From contig CM034099.1 of the NCBI GenBank assembly GCA_019914945.1, positions 18,626,704 through 18,690,703 on the forward strand: DNA of 64,000 bases, given 5' to 3'. The translations under genes were made by a program, and so were the position numbers. Shown in pieces: positions 51,457 to 64,000 of this stretch. The notes beneath the pieces were generated by a model, which did not search any database, was not told the DNA's origin, and saw nothing but the letters and a program-made list of their open reading frames with translations. Positions within the stretch are counted from its first letter, which is position 1. Each line of letters starts with the position of its first letter. The DNA comes from Typha latifolia (lineage: Eukaryota > Streptophyta > Magnoliopsida > Poales > Typhaceae).

Positions 51457-54400
51457 ATGACGTCGGGGTCGAGGATGCCGACTTGGAGGGAGAGGGAGAA
51501 CAACAAGAGGCGGGAGCGGCGGCGCCGCGCGATCGCCGCCAAGATCTACGCTGGGCTGAGGATGTACGGCGGATACAAACTCCCCAAGCACTGCGACAAC
51601 AACGAGGTGCTCAAGGCTCTTTGCGACGAGGCGGGGTGGACCGTTGAGCCCGACGGAACTACTTACCGGAAGGTGATCTCAGCTGCCTTTTCTCCAATTT
51701 TGTTTATTTTTTTTTTCTCCTATAGATTTGCATTTCTGAAGTATAGTAGAAGTTGAATGATAGTTCTTCGTTACAGACTCTGCAATATTCACTTCATCTT
51801 GTTCAAATAGTACCTTTTCCGCTAGTTCTGGATCAACCGTTGCATTCGTCGAGAATGTTAAAATAACAACATACTGAGTCTTGGTAGCAGGCTTTGACCT
51901 TAGTCTGTCCTTGCTAGCTTAGTTTTATCTAGCAAATTATAAAAATACCACTGGCTTAACTTGGTTTGAACCGTATCTGACTTATATCATCTCTAACCTA
52001 TTGAACGTATGAACACTCCAACAATCATTTGAAGCAAAAATAAAAAAAAAGAAAAAGAAAAAGAAGAGATGGTCAGATTCAATAATGGAAAGGGGTAATT
52101 TGGAAAACACAGCAACAATGAAGCTTTTAGTATGACTATTTTGTATTTAGTACCATCAAATTTGTGCCCATTAAGCGTTATAATGTGTTTTCCGACTAAT
52201 TTCCTCAGTGTTCAGAGACTATTGACTCAAACTTGGACTTAGTTTTGTGCAACCTTTATCTGCATAAATTACTTCTTTGCACTGGTGTATTACATGTCTC
52301 CGCAGTTCATGTCAAAATCATCTTAATTTATTGTCACATAATCTATCTTCTATTGGTAGACATTCTTTGTTCTATCTTTTCTTGAACACCACTCATCCAC
52401 TTAGAACTTTCATTGCAACATTTTGAATGTATTGTTCTCTAGTTGTCAAATGTTCGAATTTATAAAATTTATAGGTAATATGGCCATCTTGCAAAATTTC
52501 TCTTTCTACTTAAGTTATATATGACTATCACAAAACATGCTAGAAGCACCTTTTCATTTTTAATGATCTTGCTATGATTTTATTGGCAATATGCTCATCA
52601 ATATCTCCTCCCTATTGGGCTATAGATAGAGTAATGGAAATACTCCTTTCTAGGTATCTCTTATCCATCAAGAATGGTTCCTTCTTTATTTTGATGCCTT
52701 AATTTGCTAAAATTACATTCTATTGTAAAACATTTAGATTCTAAATTTCTTCTCTGTGCTTCTAATTTTGTATTCAATCTTATTTTCGATTCATCAATCA
52801 GAATGATATCATCAGCAATTAATACACACTATCTGCTCTCACATTGAGTGTGCTAGTTTAATTTATCTTTAAATAGAGTAAACAAAAAGCCTTGATGCCA
52901 AAATGTAGTGCAACCCCAAGATTATATGCAATGCTCTCTCCTCTGATTATTCTCATGCTAGTATTCTCTCCATAATACCTATACTTGATAACATCAACAT
53001 ATCTATTAGATAGTAGATAATATCATACTCCTTTCCCTTGTTCTACACTCACCACGTCAATTTCCTAGGAATTATGCCAATGCCGGTGCATGATTAAGTT
53101 AGATCTGTTAGGTAGCTTTGGCAATTTTATATCAGAAAATACCATAAAAAACTTCTACTGATGGCGTGCCATTGCCAAGCCATGCCAAGGGCATTCTTGT
53201 TAGACTAGGATGAACTGGTGGCATACCTTGGAAATTGGCACGATGTAAGTTTGTTGCACTTACCATATCACTACTATACTGTGGCATCATGAAACCATTC
53301 CAAGGCACAAATATTTTGGTTAGCTGCTTCAGTGAAATGGGCAAAAAAAAGGACTGTGAAAGAGTCAACATGGCGAAAAACTACCAAAATGGGCTGATAT
53401 AAGATCTTGTTCCATCTTGAGCTGTTTTCTGTTTATACTGTGGCTCCGTGAAACCATTCCAATGGCACGATCATTTTGGTTAGCTGCTTCAGTGAAATGG
53501 GCACTAAAGGGCTGCGAAATAGTCGAGTGGGCTGATATAATGCCTTGTTCCATCTCAATCTGTTTCGTCTGTTTTCTGTAAAAACCAATCCATTTTAGAT
53601 TAAACTGATTACCTATCAATTTTGCTCAAAACTACAAACTAAAGGAGCTGTTGAGCCACAAAGTTGTAAGAAATTAAAGCCTAAGAGTCCATCAATAGTA
53701 AAACTTTAAGAACTTTTAATTAATATGATATAGATGGAATTATTTGTTTTTGAGAGCCTTAATTGTCCACTAGGGTCTCCCCTTTCTTCATAGAGATAGA
53801 AAGACACATTTTAGGACCATTTAGTAAACCAGAGGAATTCTGGACCCTTGAGACTTACGATGAGCCTCCCTATTCTACAATCTTCAACATTTATGTTCAC
53901 TTGCTACTAGGACACTATGAACTAGGAAGATCCCTTGACTTTCATATAATGCACTTAGACCAGCTAATATGAGACTTCTGACAATATTGGAAAGACTTAA
54001 AAGCAATATGGGTCCAGATCATCCAATTATATGACACTTTTTAAAATCTTAGGCTAAAGCAAATTCTGAGATGCTTATTACTTTAGATTCTTCATATGGT
54101 GCACTGATTTTGGATCATTGCAAAATCTGATGTGATGTCGTATGCAAGAAAAGGCAATGAAGAGTCATTAATTAATAGAATAGTTAATTTAGAGAAAACT
54201 CTTGATATTGTTTGACTGATAATTGTTCCAATTAAAGCACAAGTTTAAATTTATGATAGGGTAAGAAATAGAGGTCTAAAACTGTTATCACTCCGCCATT
54301 GTATTGTTTGTCTGTTACATTGGGAAGAGAGCTTTGAATTATGCAATCTGGCTATTCTGATGCTAGGGCAGTAGCGGAAAGATTCATCTTGTATTGCAAC

Positions 54401-55888
54401 CTTTACTGGAATGGAAAATTGTCTTTTTGGAAAATGGGGATTTGTCTGTACCTATGTGAGCTTTTGGCATCATCTTTTGACATATGGTGTGTCAATGTGA
54501 TCCATGAGATAGTGACACTTGATGCTCAATATAAAAATGTAGTCTTCTTTCCTTTGTGCTCATACTTTTTAAAAATTGATGTGCTGGCTTTCTGTTTCAC
54601 AATTATATTGTTGGTCATTGCTAGGAATTATATCAAATCCTATTGCAAGCAGTTGTGATTTCACACTTCAATATAGACCTACTCAATGTAACTGCCTTTT
54701 GTGTTGTAGGATCTTTTTAGCTAGGGAAGAGACTGATGTTTACATAGCCTTTACGATGTTGATGTTGATGTGATTTCTGACTAGTTATCAATATGATCTT
54801 CAATTGCATATTATTCGTTCTGACTGTTATTTTTATGATGCATGTCTACTTTGTAAAACCAATGCTGAGAGCCTGACACTCCATTATGTATTTTAGCTAA
54901 AATTTGCTAGGGTCCACAGTATGATGGGTTTCTCCTAGCTTACCATGAAGAAGCATTCTAATGCTCTCCTGGCATCTAGTTTAGCTCTTGAATGACTATC
55001 TGCATCTCTTCATTTGTGCAACTACTTGTGCAGAAGCTGCAACATAAAGGACAAATTTTGCCTACTCATTTCTTCTTGTTACAGGGTTGCAAGCCTCCAT
55101 CAGAGCGAACAGATGTAAATGGAGTCTCTGCTTCACCGAGTCCATGGTCATCATACCAGCCAAGCCCACATCTGTCGTACAACCCTAGCCCTTCATCCTC
55201 TTCTTTCCCCAGCTCTTCATCTTCCTCCTACATAGCGCAAGCCAATAATTTTGGCAGTGGTACTGATGGCAGCTCTCCCATTCCATGGGCCAAAAACCTC
55301 TCCTCTGCTTCCTCATCTAAGTTCTCACAACTACACCATCTCTTCCTTAATGGTGGTTCCATTAGTGCCCCTGTGACCCCTCCTTTGAGTTCCCCAACTG
55401 CTTCTACACCCCGAATTGGATCTGACTGGGATGTGTCAGGAACCCTGCCACCATGGGCCAGTGCATATTTTACTTCTCTACCAAATTCGACTCCACAAAG
55501 TCCTGGACATCAGGTTGGTCCTGATCCAGCATGGCTTGCAGCAATGCAGATTTCATCCGCAGGTCCATCTTCTCCTACAAGGAGTCTTGTGTCATCCAAT
55601 CCCTTTGGTCCTTGCAAGGAGGTAATGACAGGAAGGGAGTCTTCAAAAGTGTGCACACCAGGGCAGAGCGGCACATGTTCCCCTGTAATAGCAGGTGGCT
55701 CTGGGCATACTGATGTTCACATGTCAGGTGGTGTTCCGGATGAGTTTGCATTTGGGAGCAGCATTAATGACAATAACCACTGGACAGGACTCGTGAAAGC
55801 ATGGGAGGGAGAGAGAATACATGAGGAATGTGGATCAGATGATCTGGAGCTCACTCTTGGGAGGTCGAGGACTAGAGCTGATGCCTGA
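51457..55888 (+). CDS. BES1/BZR1-family transcription factor (BEH3/4-like)
   Basis: This brassinosteroid-response transcription factor has exons 51457-51672 and 55085-55888, joined in phase 0 to 339 residues. The atypical bHLH DNA-binding domain fills exon 1: [20 protein letters not shown] at about 7-26, then [20 protein letters not shown] and DGTTYRKGCKPP across the junction. Serine-rich clusters with GSK3-type S/T-x-x-x-S/T spacing follow. [20 protein letters not shown] comes next, and the C-terminus carries [19 protein letters not shown] and an EAR repression motif LELTLG. The 14-3-3 motif RISNSAP of BZR1 is absent; [10 protein letters not shown] stands in its place, as I recall for BEH3/BEH4. 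The single 3.4 kb intron contains LINE debris and a tandem duplication. A GA run lies just after the stop. Confidence 0.94.
52290..52990 (-). mobile_element. LINE reverse-transcriptase remnant in the BES1/BZR1 intron
   Basis: Read on the minus strand, frame-shifted pieces follow the order of a plant non-LTR reverse transcriptase. These are LFTLFKDKL near 52890, [11 protein letters not shown] near 52815-52785 (normally FADDIVLIDE), then [14 protein letters not shown], and finally RWMSG near 52400. The distance of about 410 bp between the ADD box and RWMSG is about right for the family. There are many stops and frameshifts. It is a dead fragment, antisense to the host gene. Confidence 0.6.
53275..53590. 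repeat. Imperfect tandem duplication, about 159-bp unit, in the same intron
   Basis: TATACTGTGGC...GTGAAACCATTCCA begins near 53275 and again near 53434. Both copies continue through TTTTGGTTAGCTGCTTCAGT and GTGGGCTGATATAA-like strings to CTTGTTCCATCT. Small indels separate the copies. Source unknown. Confidence 0.85.
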
Positions 55889-55905
55889 TAAAAGTCAGAG
55901 AGAGG

Positions 55906-55906
<1 letters not shown>

Positions 55907-55938
<32 letters not shown>
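55907..55938. repeat. (GA)n microsatellite in the 3' untranslated region
   Basis: About 15 GA units lie 20 nt after the stop codon. Confidence 0.9.
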
Positions 55939-55940
<2 letters not shown>

Positions 55941-57488
55941 TTTATTCAATTTACTTATTGACACTGGTGCCGAAAGAGGGAAGCCATCCCATGGATTAAA
56001 ACAGATATGTTCTAACTCTCGTTTAGGGAAGACAGTTCAATTATGCCACAATTGTGCTCAAATTAGTTCTTTCTAGAGAATATGGCAGGGAAAAATGATG
56101 GCAACATTGTATCAGGACATCAAAAAAAAATGAAGACGAGACTGTACCATCTGCTGAAGAGATTGCTGTTCTGTGGCATTCTTTTATTTATACCAATCGA
56201 ATGCTAGTTCACCTTTCGTTGCTTGTACCCAATTTCTCGTACTTGAAAATGTGTATTGTCTTGTTCATTCATCAATTCTTTGTTTTAGAGCCTTGCGAGT
56301 AATTCTTTGAACTATAAGTAGGCTCCAGATTAAGCTTGTGCTGTTACTCTACATACTGCTTTGAGTTAATAATTCCTGTCTAGAAATTAGTTAAACTCTG
56401 AATCACAATCTGGCGTGTAAAGTTATTAGATTTGAGTTTATCTCAGCTTACAGCTCTGCATTCTGTCATTTATTCTGTTTGGACATAACAGGGACGATAA
56501 CTGCGGTATGATATGAGTGATAAATTCAGCAAATTTACTGCAGAAGGCACGGCACGCATTTTGCTGCTCGGGTGATTATTGCATTCGGATTAATTGGTCC
56601 AGGAAATACAAGATCTTTTAGGTCTTCTAATTGTCTTAAAAGTTGATAGGGTTCTTTACTTATTTTTGGATATTTATCTGTTTTAACTGAGCTAGTTAAG
56701 TGAATTGTCTCTAGGAATCTTGATTTGGTTTTAAATATGTTATCAGCTGCATTGCATGAGATTCATCTTAGATCAACAAAAGGTGATCGCTTGTTGAGTT
56801 TTTGGCATGGAATCCCTGATTTATTAGATAGATATAGCGATTCCTAAAAGAATCTAGCGATCTGATCTAACCTCCCTCCCTATATCTGAAATGCTTGGCA
56901 TCCATGGAGTCCAAAATAAATCAATTACTTTTCAGCCTGACTTGGTAGTCGCATATAATTGGTTAAATTAGGGAAGAAAAAGTGAACCGTTGTTCGTTTA
57001 TCTCCATTTCCACACTTTTGAACAGAAAATGAACTTAGAGTTAACTCGGAAAATAATTTTTATAGATGTGTACATATTATTATCTTACGTGATATTTACT
57101 AGACTAAAATTGAACTAATAGGATTAATAAATTTATAGTTTATTTAAATTTAGGTATATTATTTGGTGTGCAAACTTTGATCGGTAAAAAGAAATTCACC
57201 CTATTTAACTTCCGACAGCGGTCAAATAATCCTTGTTTATTCTCGTGTTTCAGGAATAACTTATTATTCTATGCCAATTATCCACACAGTTATACGACTG
57301 GCACTCTCTGCTCTGTTTCTTCCACTCCCACACACATCACATCTTAATTATAATTCCTCCCCCCCTCTCCTCCGCCTCTCCCAATGCTGAGCGGACCCTT
57401 ATCTCCTCCTCCTTCCCTTTTCCCCTTCTAAACCGTAATCCTCTTCTCTCCCGTTCCAAAATACCGATCGGAACTCTAAGGTTTCGCC
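55939..57488. other. 3' flank and spacer
   Basis: It contains the probable rest of the BES1/BZR1-family 3' untranslated region and then AT-rich spacer. The last 150 bases are C- and T-rich, as expected for a leader. Confidence 0.5.
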
Positions 57489-60400
57489 ATGTCGGCAGAG
57501 AGATCCTTCGATGCATGGGACGCAGTGCAGCGCCGCGCCCAGGACCTCGCCTGCCGCCTCGCCCACGGCTTCTCCTTCCTCGTCCGGTCTCACCGCGTCA
57601 TCGGTCCCCTCGATCCCTCCGCGGCCGCCGCTGTAGCCCGCGACGCCGGCTGCCGCCTCGCTGGCGCTGCAGCGGAACTCGTGGAGCAGATCACCCGGCG
57701 GCTCCCGGTGCCGTTCCGGTTGGACGAGGGAGTGGCGTCCGCGGACTGGGTGAGGGCTGATCTCGACCGGAGGAGGAAGGACGAGGCCGTGCAGATGCGG
57801 AGTAGTTGTGGGGAAAAGGAGTTTGGATTAGTGGCGGAGCGGTTCAGCAATCGAGGTTTGCATGAGTTGGAGGAAGAGGAGGGGATTGGTTTCGATTCGA
57901 GACGGTTGGGAAATTTCGGCAAGCCACAGGTAGGAGATGGTTCTTTTGTCATAATTATTTTTTATGTAAACATTTGTGAGAAAGGTTACTTTAAACTTTA
58001 ACCATTTTAATCTCTGTTGATGATAAACTATGCAACTTGGACAGTGTATTAGTTCTTGAAGTCTTAGTTTTCCATAGGCTCTGTTGTCTGTTGATGATAA
58101 ATTTCTTTACAACTCTCTCAGAAAACCACTCAGGTATATTCTCTGGTAAGATTCGCCAGAATCACTGATGAATATGCAATGGATACAGGGGAGCATTAAT
58201 GTGACATCAACATATGATAGCAGAACGAACACTGTTGAAAGTTCATTAGTTGCAAGAGGAGACCTATGGAGAGCAGAGGCATCACATGGTAGTTCCATTT
58301 CTGGAAATGAGAGTTCTCCTCTTTTCCTTGTCCAGCTGGGACCTGTTCTTTTTGTTCGTGATACAACACTTCTTTTCCCAGTTCATCTATCAAAGCAACA
58401 TTTGCTTTGGTATGGCTTTGATCAGAAGGTATGAATTTCACGTTAGTAACATAACTGTAGCTGTTAGTACTCAGTAAGAGCACAGCTTGTCGTGCATGGT
58501 CTAGATCTTTTGTGGATATTACTGTTTTTCACTTCTTAGTTTTAATTGGCTGCAGACAAATCAATTTCTTGCGACTTTTTTCTCTCTGTTGCAGTGTTGC
58601 CATTACTTCTTTTGCATTTGTGCATAAATAAAAATTGTGAAAAACTAAGAATTACTCTCTAGTCAAATCTGATGGTAAAACTTGTGGTGTTAGATCTTAC
58701 TATACCTTATTGTTGGGAAGGCAATGAACTTCGTAAACTTGCCAATTTGAGTTTGAGCTTGATCCTATCTGTCGTGTCAGATCCCAGAAGAAATACCAGG
58801 TTAGCTATTCCTTTGGAATGGGATCTAGGTGACACATCTGATAGAACATAAAACTATAAGGTAAACCAATGTCAATGTCTTTGGTTTGGTCAGATGAGTG
58901 ATAGATGCGAATGGTCCGGATGCATAACAGCTCAAATCCAGGCCATCGCCAATTTCCACATTCACTTATTGTGATTATTCCTTTTGTATATATTCATTTG
59001 GATTTGACATGTACCGTTGCACCAATAATCATAGTGAATGTTCTTAGCTTTTTCTCTATTTGCTATTGACTAGCACAATTATCGAGCTTGCTTTGTAGCT
59101 AATGTTTGCCTTTTGCAAGTGTTAAAGTTGTTCAAATTCTTTTGCTTCTGTGGTAATGGATTCCATGTCCTTAACTTAAGTTCACTTCTTCCTATACTTT
59201 TTGCAACTACTTTGAACATTTTATTTGGTCTGATTTTAACTTGATTCTTAATTTTGTTGTTTGGCCTGGTTATAAGTGGACTCCTTTATAAATCTTGTCA
59301 TCTTTTTAATTCAGACATGCAAGCCTGACTGGATTTTTAGAAGGTTCTTCTTTGTTGCAATAGCATAACCTAATAATAAATTAGGCAGATCCTCTTATGA
59401 CTTATTAAAGTTTGACAATTATTTGATATATCTATTTCCTAAAGCTTCCTTGACTAGCATGTTTGAACTATATCTTCGTGGACCGCTGTCACATCTGTTC
59501 TATTATGAAATTTGCTCAATCCTCGTATGATCAATTCCACTGGATGCTGTCATGATTGTGCATATAGTTCATTGGCACCTTTTACAAACCTTCTCATAAT
59601 GCCACAGCTATTTATCAACAGAGTGGAATGCATTCTCTCTGTCCGGCTCTGTGGTCAAAACATAGAAGATCGTTGTTGATGTCAATGATTTGTCTCAACC
59701 CATTTTCCTGTGTAAGTTTGTCTTTTCATTCTCTTATTCTCTTATAAGTGCTTTATTTTGTGTTATGTAGTTGCTTTATTGCTTCTTTTCAGAATATTAC
59801 TGTTGTATATAAGTTTTAGTACATTTCTCTTTGGTCTTATAGGTTGTTACTTGATTTTGCTAGTTTGCTCAGAGAGATGGTATGGATGCTTGTTGACCAA
59901 TTCTTCTACTGAGTTTTTGTTCTGACCTCATTCATTGAGCTGATATACATATTACACTGATTTAAGTGTTTTAAAATGACTTACATAGAGTATTCAAGGT
60001 TATTTATCAAGAAGATAACTTGTGAAGCAATACAATGTTATTTTTTGTTTTAGTAGGTCATTCTCCTCTTGTATTTTTATTTATTTATTAGTGTAAAAGT
60101 AGTGCCGATATTTTTTAGCTACCTCTGGCAAATAAAGCCCATTTGCACCAGAGAAGTTGATTGAACCATCTTAACCATTCATAATAATAGTTTGAGTTGA
60201 ACTATGAAAATAACATTAAATTAGGAAGTTTTATACAAGTTTTTAGTATCTTGTTTTGAAAATTCATGATTATTGCAAAAGATTTTCCTGTCATCAATAT
60301 TGACCTCTATTTGTTGAGGTAACAGAAAAGAGAATATAGAATTCCTTCACATTAGCACAGGCTCTCACCTTACCACTTTTGATTATTGTTGATCTTTTAT

Positions 60401-63309
60401 CACTTTTAGAAGTGTTGATAGTTGATAAGACATAAAGATTACATCACTACAGCAATTCTGTCTCTGATATTTACTTAATCTTTCTGTTCATGTCTTTCTG
60501 GTTATGTACATCTTTATAAATCAAATGTCAAATTTTTGGATGTATAACAAAATAATAGCTAGATGACCCCCCAACTTCATGTATATTGTTCATCTACAAC
60601 TCTTTATGATGGATAATTAAATGATTCCGTCTTTTTGTTGGATTTCCATATGCTCTACAAACGGTTATTCTTCTACTTGTTCATTCTTTAATTTATTCTT
60701 TCTGTTTTGTTCTTCTCTTGTTGTTTTTCAGTCATTCATGGACATGCAGTTACCCAATGGACAACTTACATATGTGGCTGGGAAGGGGTTAACTACAAGT
60801 GCTTTTCTTCCAGTTTTTGGTGGATTGCTTCAAGCCCAAGTTCAGTATCCTCGAGATATAAGAGTCAGCTTCTCTTTCAAGGTTGGCTGAAGTCAGTAAA
60901 TCAATCTTTGGAATTACTCTTTGATAAATACAGAACAAGTCATTTTTGTTTTTCAGATTGGAAGACATTGCAAGATGCAGTTTAATTTGCCAACACCACC
61001 ACTAAAATATATTGAAGAACAAAATATTCTTCTTTATTCTTTTCCATGTCAATTTGCACCTTGTATTTCTTGCCTTCTGAATTAAGAATTTATCTTTCCC
61101 ACTTCGGATCGTTGTTAAATGAGCGTTGCAATGCAGATAACTTTTTAAAATACTAGTTTCTTACTTTCTCCTGCAGAACAGACGGGGTACTCGCATCACT
61201 CCAGTTGTGCAATGGCCTGATAAGTCCTTTTCAGTTGGAATTGTGCAAACTGTGGCATGGAAAAGATCTGGTCTCATGTTGCGGCCAGCTGTGCAGTTCA
61301 GGTAGTTGACAGGTTCTTCTCTTTTCAATAGTTTGCTCATGTATGGCCACAATGTTGTTTCTACAAGGAATGGAGAACTGATTGAGCGAATAACTGAATA
61401 TTAGAAACCATTGTCATGTTAGGAAAAATGAGAATTGATTGAGTGAACATTAGAAACCATTATTATGTTTTTGCTTTTAAAAATAGCTTGGTAGAAATAG
61501 AAGGCCTCTTTAGATGGTGTGCTGAATATTGTCCTTAAGCTATCTTCTGATCTGAAGTTGTAAATATTTTTGGTTTTCTTAGATGATTTGGATGAGTTAA
61601 TATTTCTTGATAATGTTGCTGAAACTCTGTTTTACTTGCTGAGCATGTCGTCTATATTTCCATTTTACCCCCTGGATCTGCCTCAGCAGTATGCAGATTA
61701 AATGCTAAACTGAGGTTATTATAATCTTCTTGCATTCTAGCACCATAATACTTGAGCATATCCACCAAGAGATGGCAGAGCATGTATTTTAGCTTCTCAA
61801 GTTTAGCTTTTCTATCAACTTTCTAGGGGCCATATTTGTACTAGTTAGTACAAAATCATGTCATCTATATCCTCTTCAAATTGACCTTGAGTGGAGCAAA
61901 GGTCTTTACTTTTTAATTTTAACCTGGTATCTATTTAGGCCTTGAAATTTAAGACGATCTGCCTGAAAATTGAAGATAGATGGGTAAAACCTACCTTGAA
62001 CACCGAAGACCTGTAGTTGAAAGAGTACTGAAATCATCAATTATTTTGGGTGGAGTAACATATTTCAGATTTTTTTTTTTTTGCAATTGTTTAGGTAGGA
62101 AAAAAGAGTTGGCATCTCTATTCTACTTAAGTTATAGGGGAGGCCAACTGCATTAGATAATTTCTTGCTTTGGAATGTATCTGGGTTTCTCCTTATCCTC
62201 TCTTTTCTGACTGTAAATATATTTCGGATCTGCTTGAATCTTTGTTTAGTGTCCTTGACTCATTTCTTGACATACGCACTAACATTCTAACAAGAAGAAA
62301 GAAAAGAATATTGTTCTAAGATCTTGCATATATTTCTCCTGGCATTCTTTTTTCTGCCATTAAGTATGTAAGCCACTTTGTTTCAATTTGATCTGTTTAT
62401 GCGTTTATTCTCATTTGATTTTATATATTTCTGGATGCAAGAATCATGAAATATCATATACATTAGGCAGATGTAACTCATTGATTAGAGCTAATGCCTG
62501 GAAGGCACAATTGCAAAATGCAACTGGAAAATGAATCTTTGTTCCAACATGAGATTATTGGGTAGTTAAATTCTTGTGTATATGTTCAGTTTTAACTATT
62601 TAGATACTTAGTATGAAGTTTTCTTAAATTTTCACAATTTAATTTTAATACCTCTGACCAAATAATGGAAGCCGCATGGTTGGCTGATATTACAGCTGTG
62701 ATTGGATTGATGTTTATTCAGCATCCATGTGCATGTAGGTCTCTCTTTTTCAATAAAGCTTTGCCTTCAATATCACCCCCTCAATCTCATGCCCATTCAT
62801 ACAACAAGATCACACTGGTTGCTTCTTCAGCTACATTGGTTTTTTTATTTAATCTTGCTGGTAGTGGAAAGAAATGGACTTAATTGATTCACTTTCATGT
62901 CTTATTACTGTCAAACACTAATAATGGACATTTCAGTTGTGTTTAATGTTTTTGCTTCTAATCTCAGCATATGTCCTACTTTTGGTGGAAGGCACCGTGG
63001 ACTGCATGTAGAGCTCATCCATTCACTTAAGGAAAAGCTCGGTGTAGTTTGCGGCTACTCTTACATGGCTCATCCTTCTGCCTTTGCTTCTGTATCGGTC
63101 AGTTGATTGATTGTCTGTTTTCAAATGCATTACAGTATTATATACTGTGATACTTTAAATAGATATTATGTCATGCACTGCAGATTGGGAGATCTAAATT
63201 GAATGGGAATGTAGGGAGCTCAGGTGTAGTTATCAGAGTGGAGACACCCCTCGGCAATGTCGGCCAACCATCAATCTCCATTCAGTTGAACAGCGGTCTT
63301 GAGTTTTGA
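57489..63309 (+). CDS. Conserved plant protein of unknown function
   Basis: I infer exons 57489-57929, 58189-58428, 59622-59711, 60732-60881, 61177-61301, 62968-63097 and 63184-63309, giving 433 residues with in-frame GT-AG joins. I do not recognise the family with confidence. The N-terminal exon is alanine- and arginine-rich, predicted helical and GC-rich. From exon 2 on, the protein is full of short alternating polar and hydrophobic strands: INVTSTYDSRTNTVESSLVA, LFLVQLGPVLFVRDTTLLFP, VSFSFK, GLHVELIHSLKEKLGVVCGY. It ends in NSGLEF. This pattern would fit a beta-rich or beta-barrel protein, possibly in an organelle outer membrane, but that is inference. A 12-nt CAG-flanked segment at 58122-58133 could be an in-frame microexon (Lys-Thr-Thr-Gln); I left it out. 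The ATG at 57489 is the first in a CT-rich leader. Confidence 0.8.
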
Positions 63310-64000
63310 TATTTATTTGCTCTGCTGTACAGTTTATGATCGTGTACAGATGTAAAATCATTGACAAATTTGTGAATATGCTCTCATAATTACACAATAG
63401 TTGACAAGAGGAAATCTACGTTACCGTCGAAATTGGCAAACTTCGTAAGGACCTATTTAGGGTTAAAAGAGAACTTTCTTTACTCGTTGTCAAGTGTCGT
63501 TAGTGTCATCTCTGTCTTCAGTTCTGATTTTCCTAAGTACTGCATGCCACTGTATCTTAATTGATTACCTTCTAAACCGTATAACACGGTCCTTGATGAA
63601 CTTGATTTTGCTCAATTATTGTTGTCTTGTTCAGATGGGGTATTCTATTACATTCACCCCTAGAATTAGCGCTTCTTATCACAATATATTCTAAAGAAGA
63701 AAAGTATACAGCTTATCTTCTGAAGTATTTAGGACCTGTAAATGTCTGTTCGATTATCAGGAGATTTTTTATTGAGTATAAGCTCGGTGTACATGGTAGT
63801 TAAGGGTTAAACAGTATGAATTCGTATTTGAAGGGTATAATACCTCAAAAGGGAGGAATTTGTAAATCGAGTGGTGGAACTTTTCCACAACATAATTAAA
63901 GCGAAGATATTTATATGCCAAAATAAGAGGAGAAAGAAAAAAGAAGAGAGATTTTTGACAGCTGCCGTTCACATAAGATTACAGGACCGGGAAATATCTT
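63310..64000. other. 3' flank
   Basis: Probable 3' untranslated region then AT-rich spacer. No coding sequence seen up to the window edge. Confidence 0.5.

Overview
The window is nuclear DNA from a flowering plant, most likely a non-grass monocot. The evidence is split genes with GT-AG introns, AT-rich introns and spacers, 5'-GC-rich exons in the peroxidase and enoyl-CoA isomerase genes, plant-only families (class III peroxidase, BES1/BZR1, SHAGGY-like kinase, miR399) and many GA/GT/AT microsatellites. The species cannot be fixed from sequence alone.

Layout. 0.1-1.1 kb: 3' part of a BCS1-like AAA-ATPase (+). 3.4-8.1 kb: mitochondrial dicarboxylate/tricarboxylate carrier DTC (+, 6 exons). 9.3-10.3 kb: inverted, broken AAA-ATPase pseudogene (-). 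12.6-13.9 kb: secretory class III peroxidase (-). 16.9-19.2 kb: degenerate tandem repeats. 19.3-24.3 kb: GSK3/SHAGGY-like kinase (+, 12 exons). 25.8-26.6 kb: intronless peroxisomal enoyl-CoA isomerase (+). 27.8-30.0 kb: ribosomal protein L11/uL5 (-). 30.2 kb: tRNA-Glu(CTC) (-). 31.1-32.8 kb: Rho-N domain protein (-). 33.4-35.2 kb: two divergent MIR399 hairpins, each with PHR1-type P1BS sites upstream. 36.6-44.1 kb: plastid-type SDR plus CIA30 protein, At4g18810-like (-, 16 exons). 45.8-46.1 kb: small secreted-peptide precursor (-). 49.4-50.6 kb: LINE endonuclease remnant (+). 51.5-55.9 kb: BES1/BZR1-family factor (+) with LINE reverse-transcriptase debris in its intron. 57.5-63.3 kb: conserved plant protein of unknown function (+).

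Links between genes. The GSK3-like kinase and the BES1/BZR1-family factor belong to families that act as kinase and substrate in brassinosteroid signalling, and they lie about 27 kb apart. The two MIR399 loci would act in phosphate-starvation signalling through PHR1, miR399 and PHO2. The remaining genes are mostly unrelated metabolic or housekeeping genes. Exon joins were read by eye from GT-AG (once GC-AG) borders that keep the frame, so every border needs transcript support.
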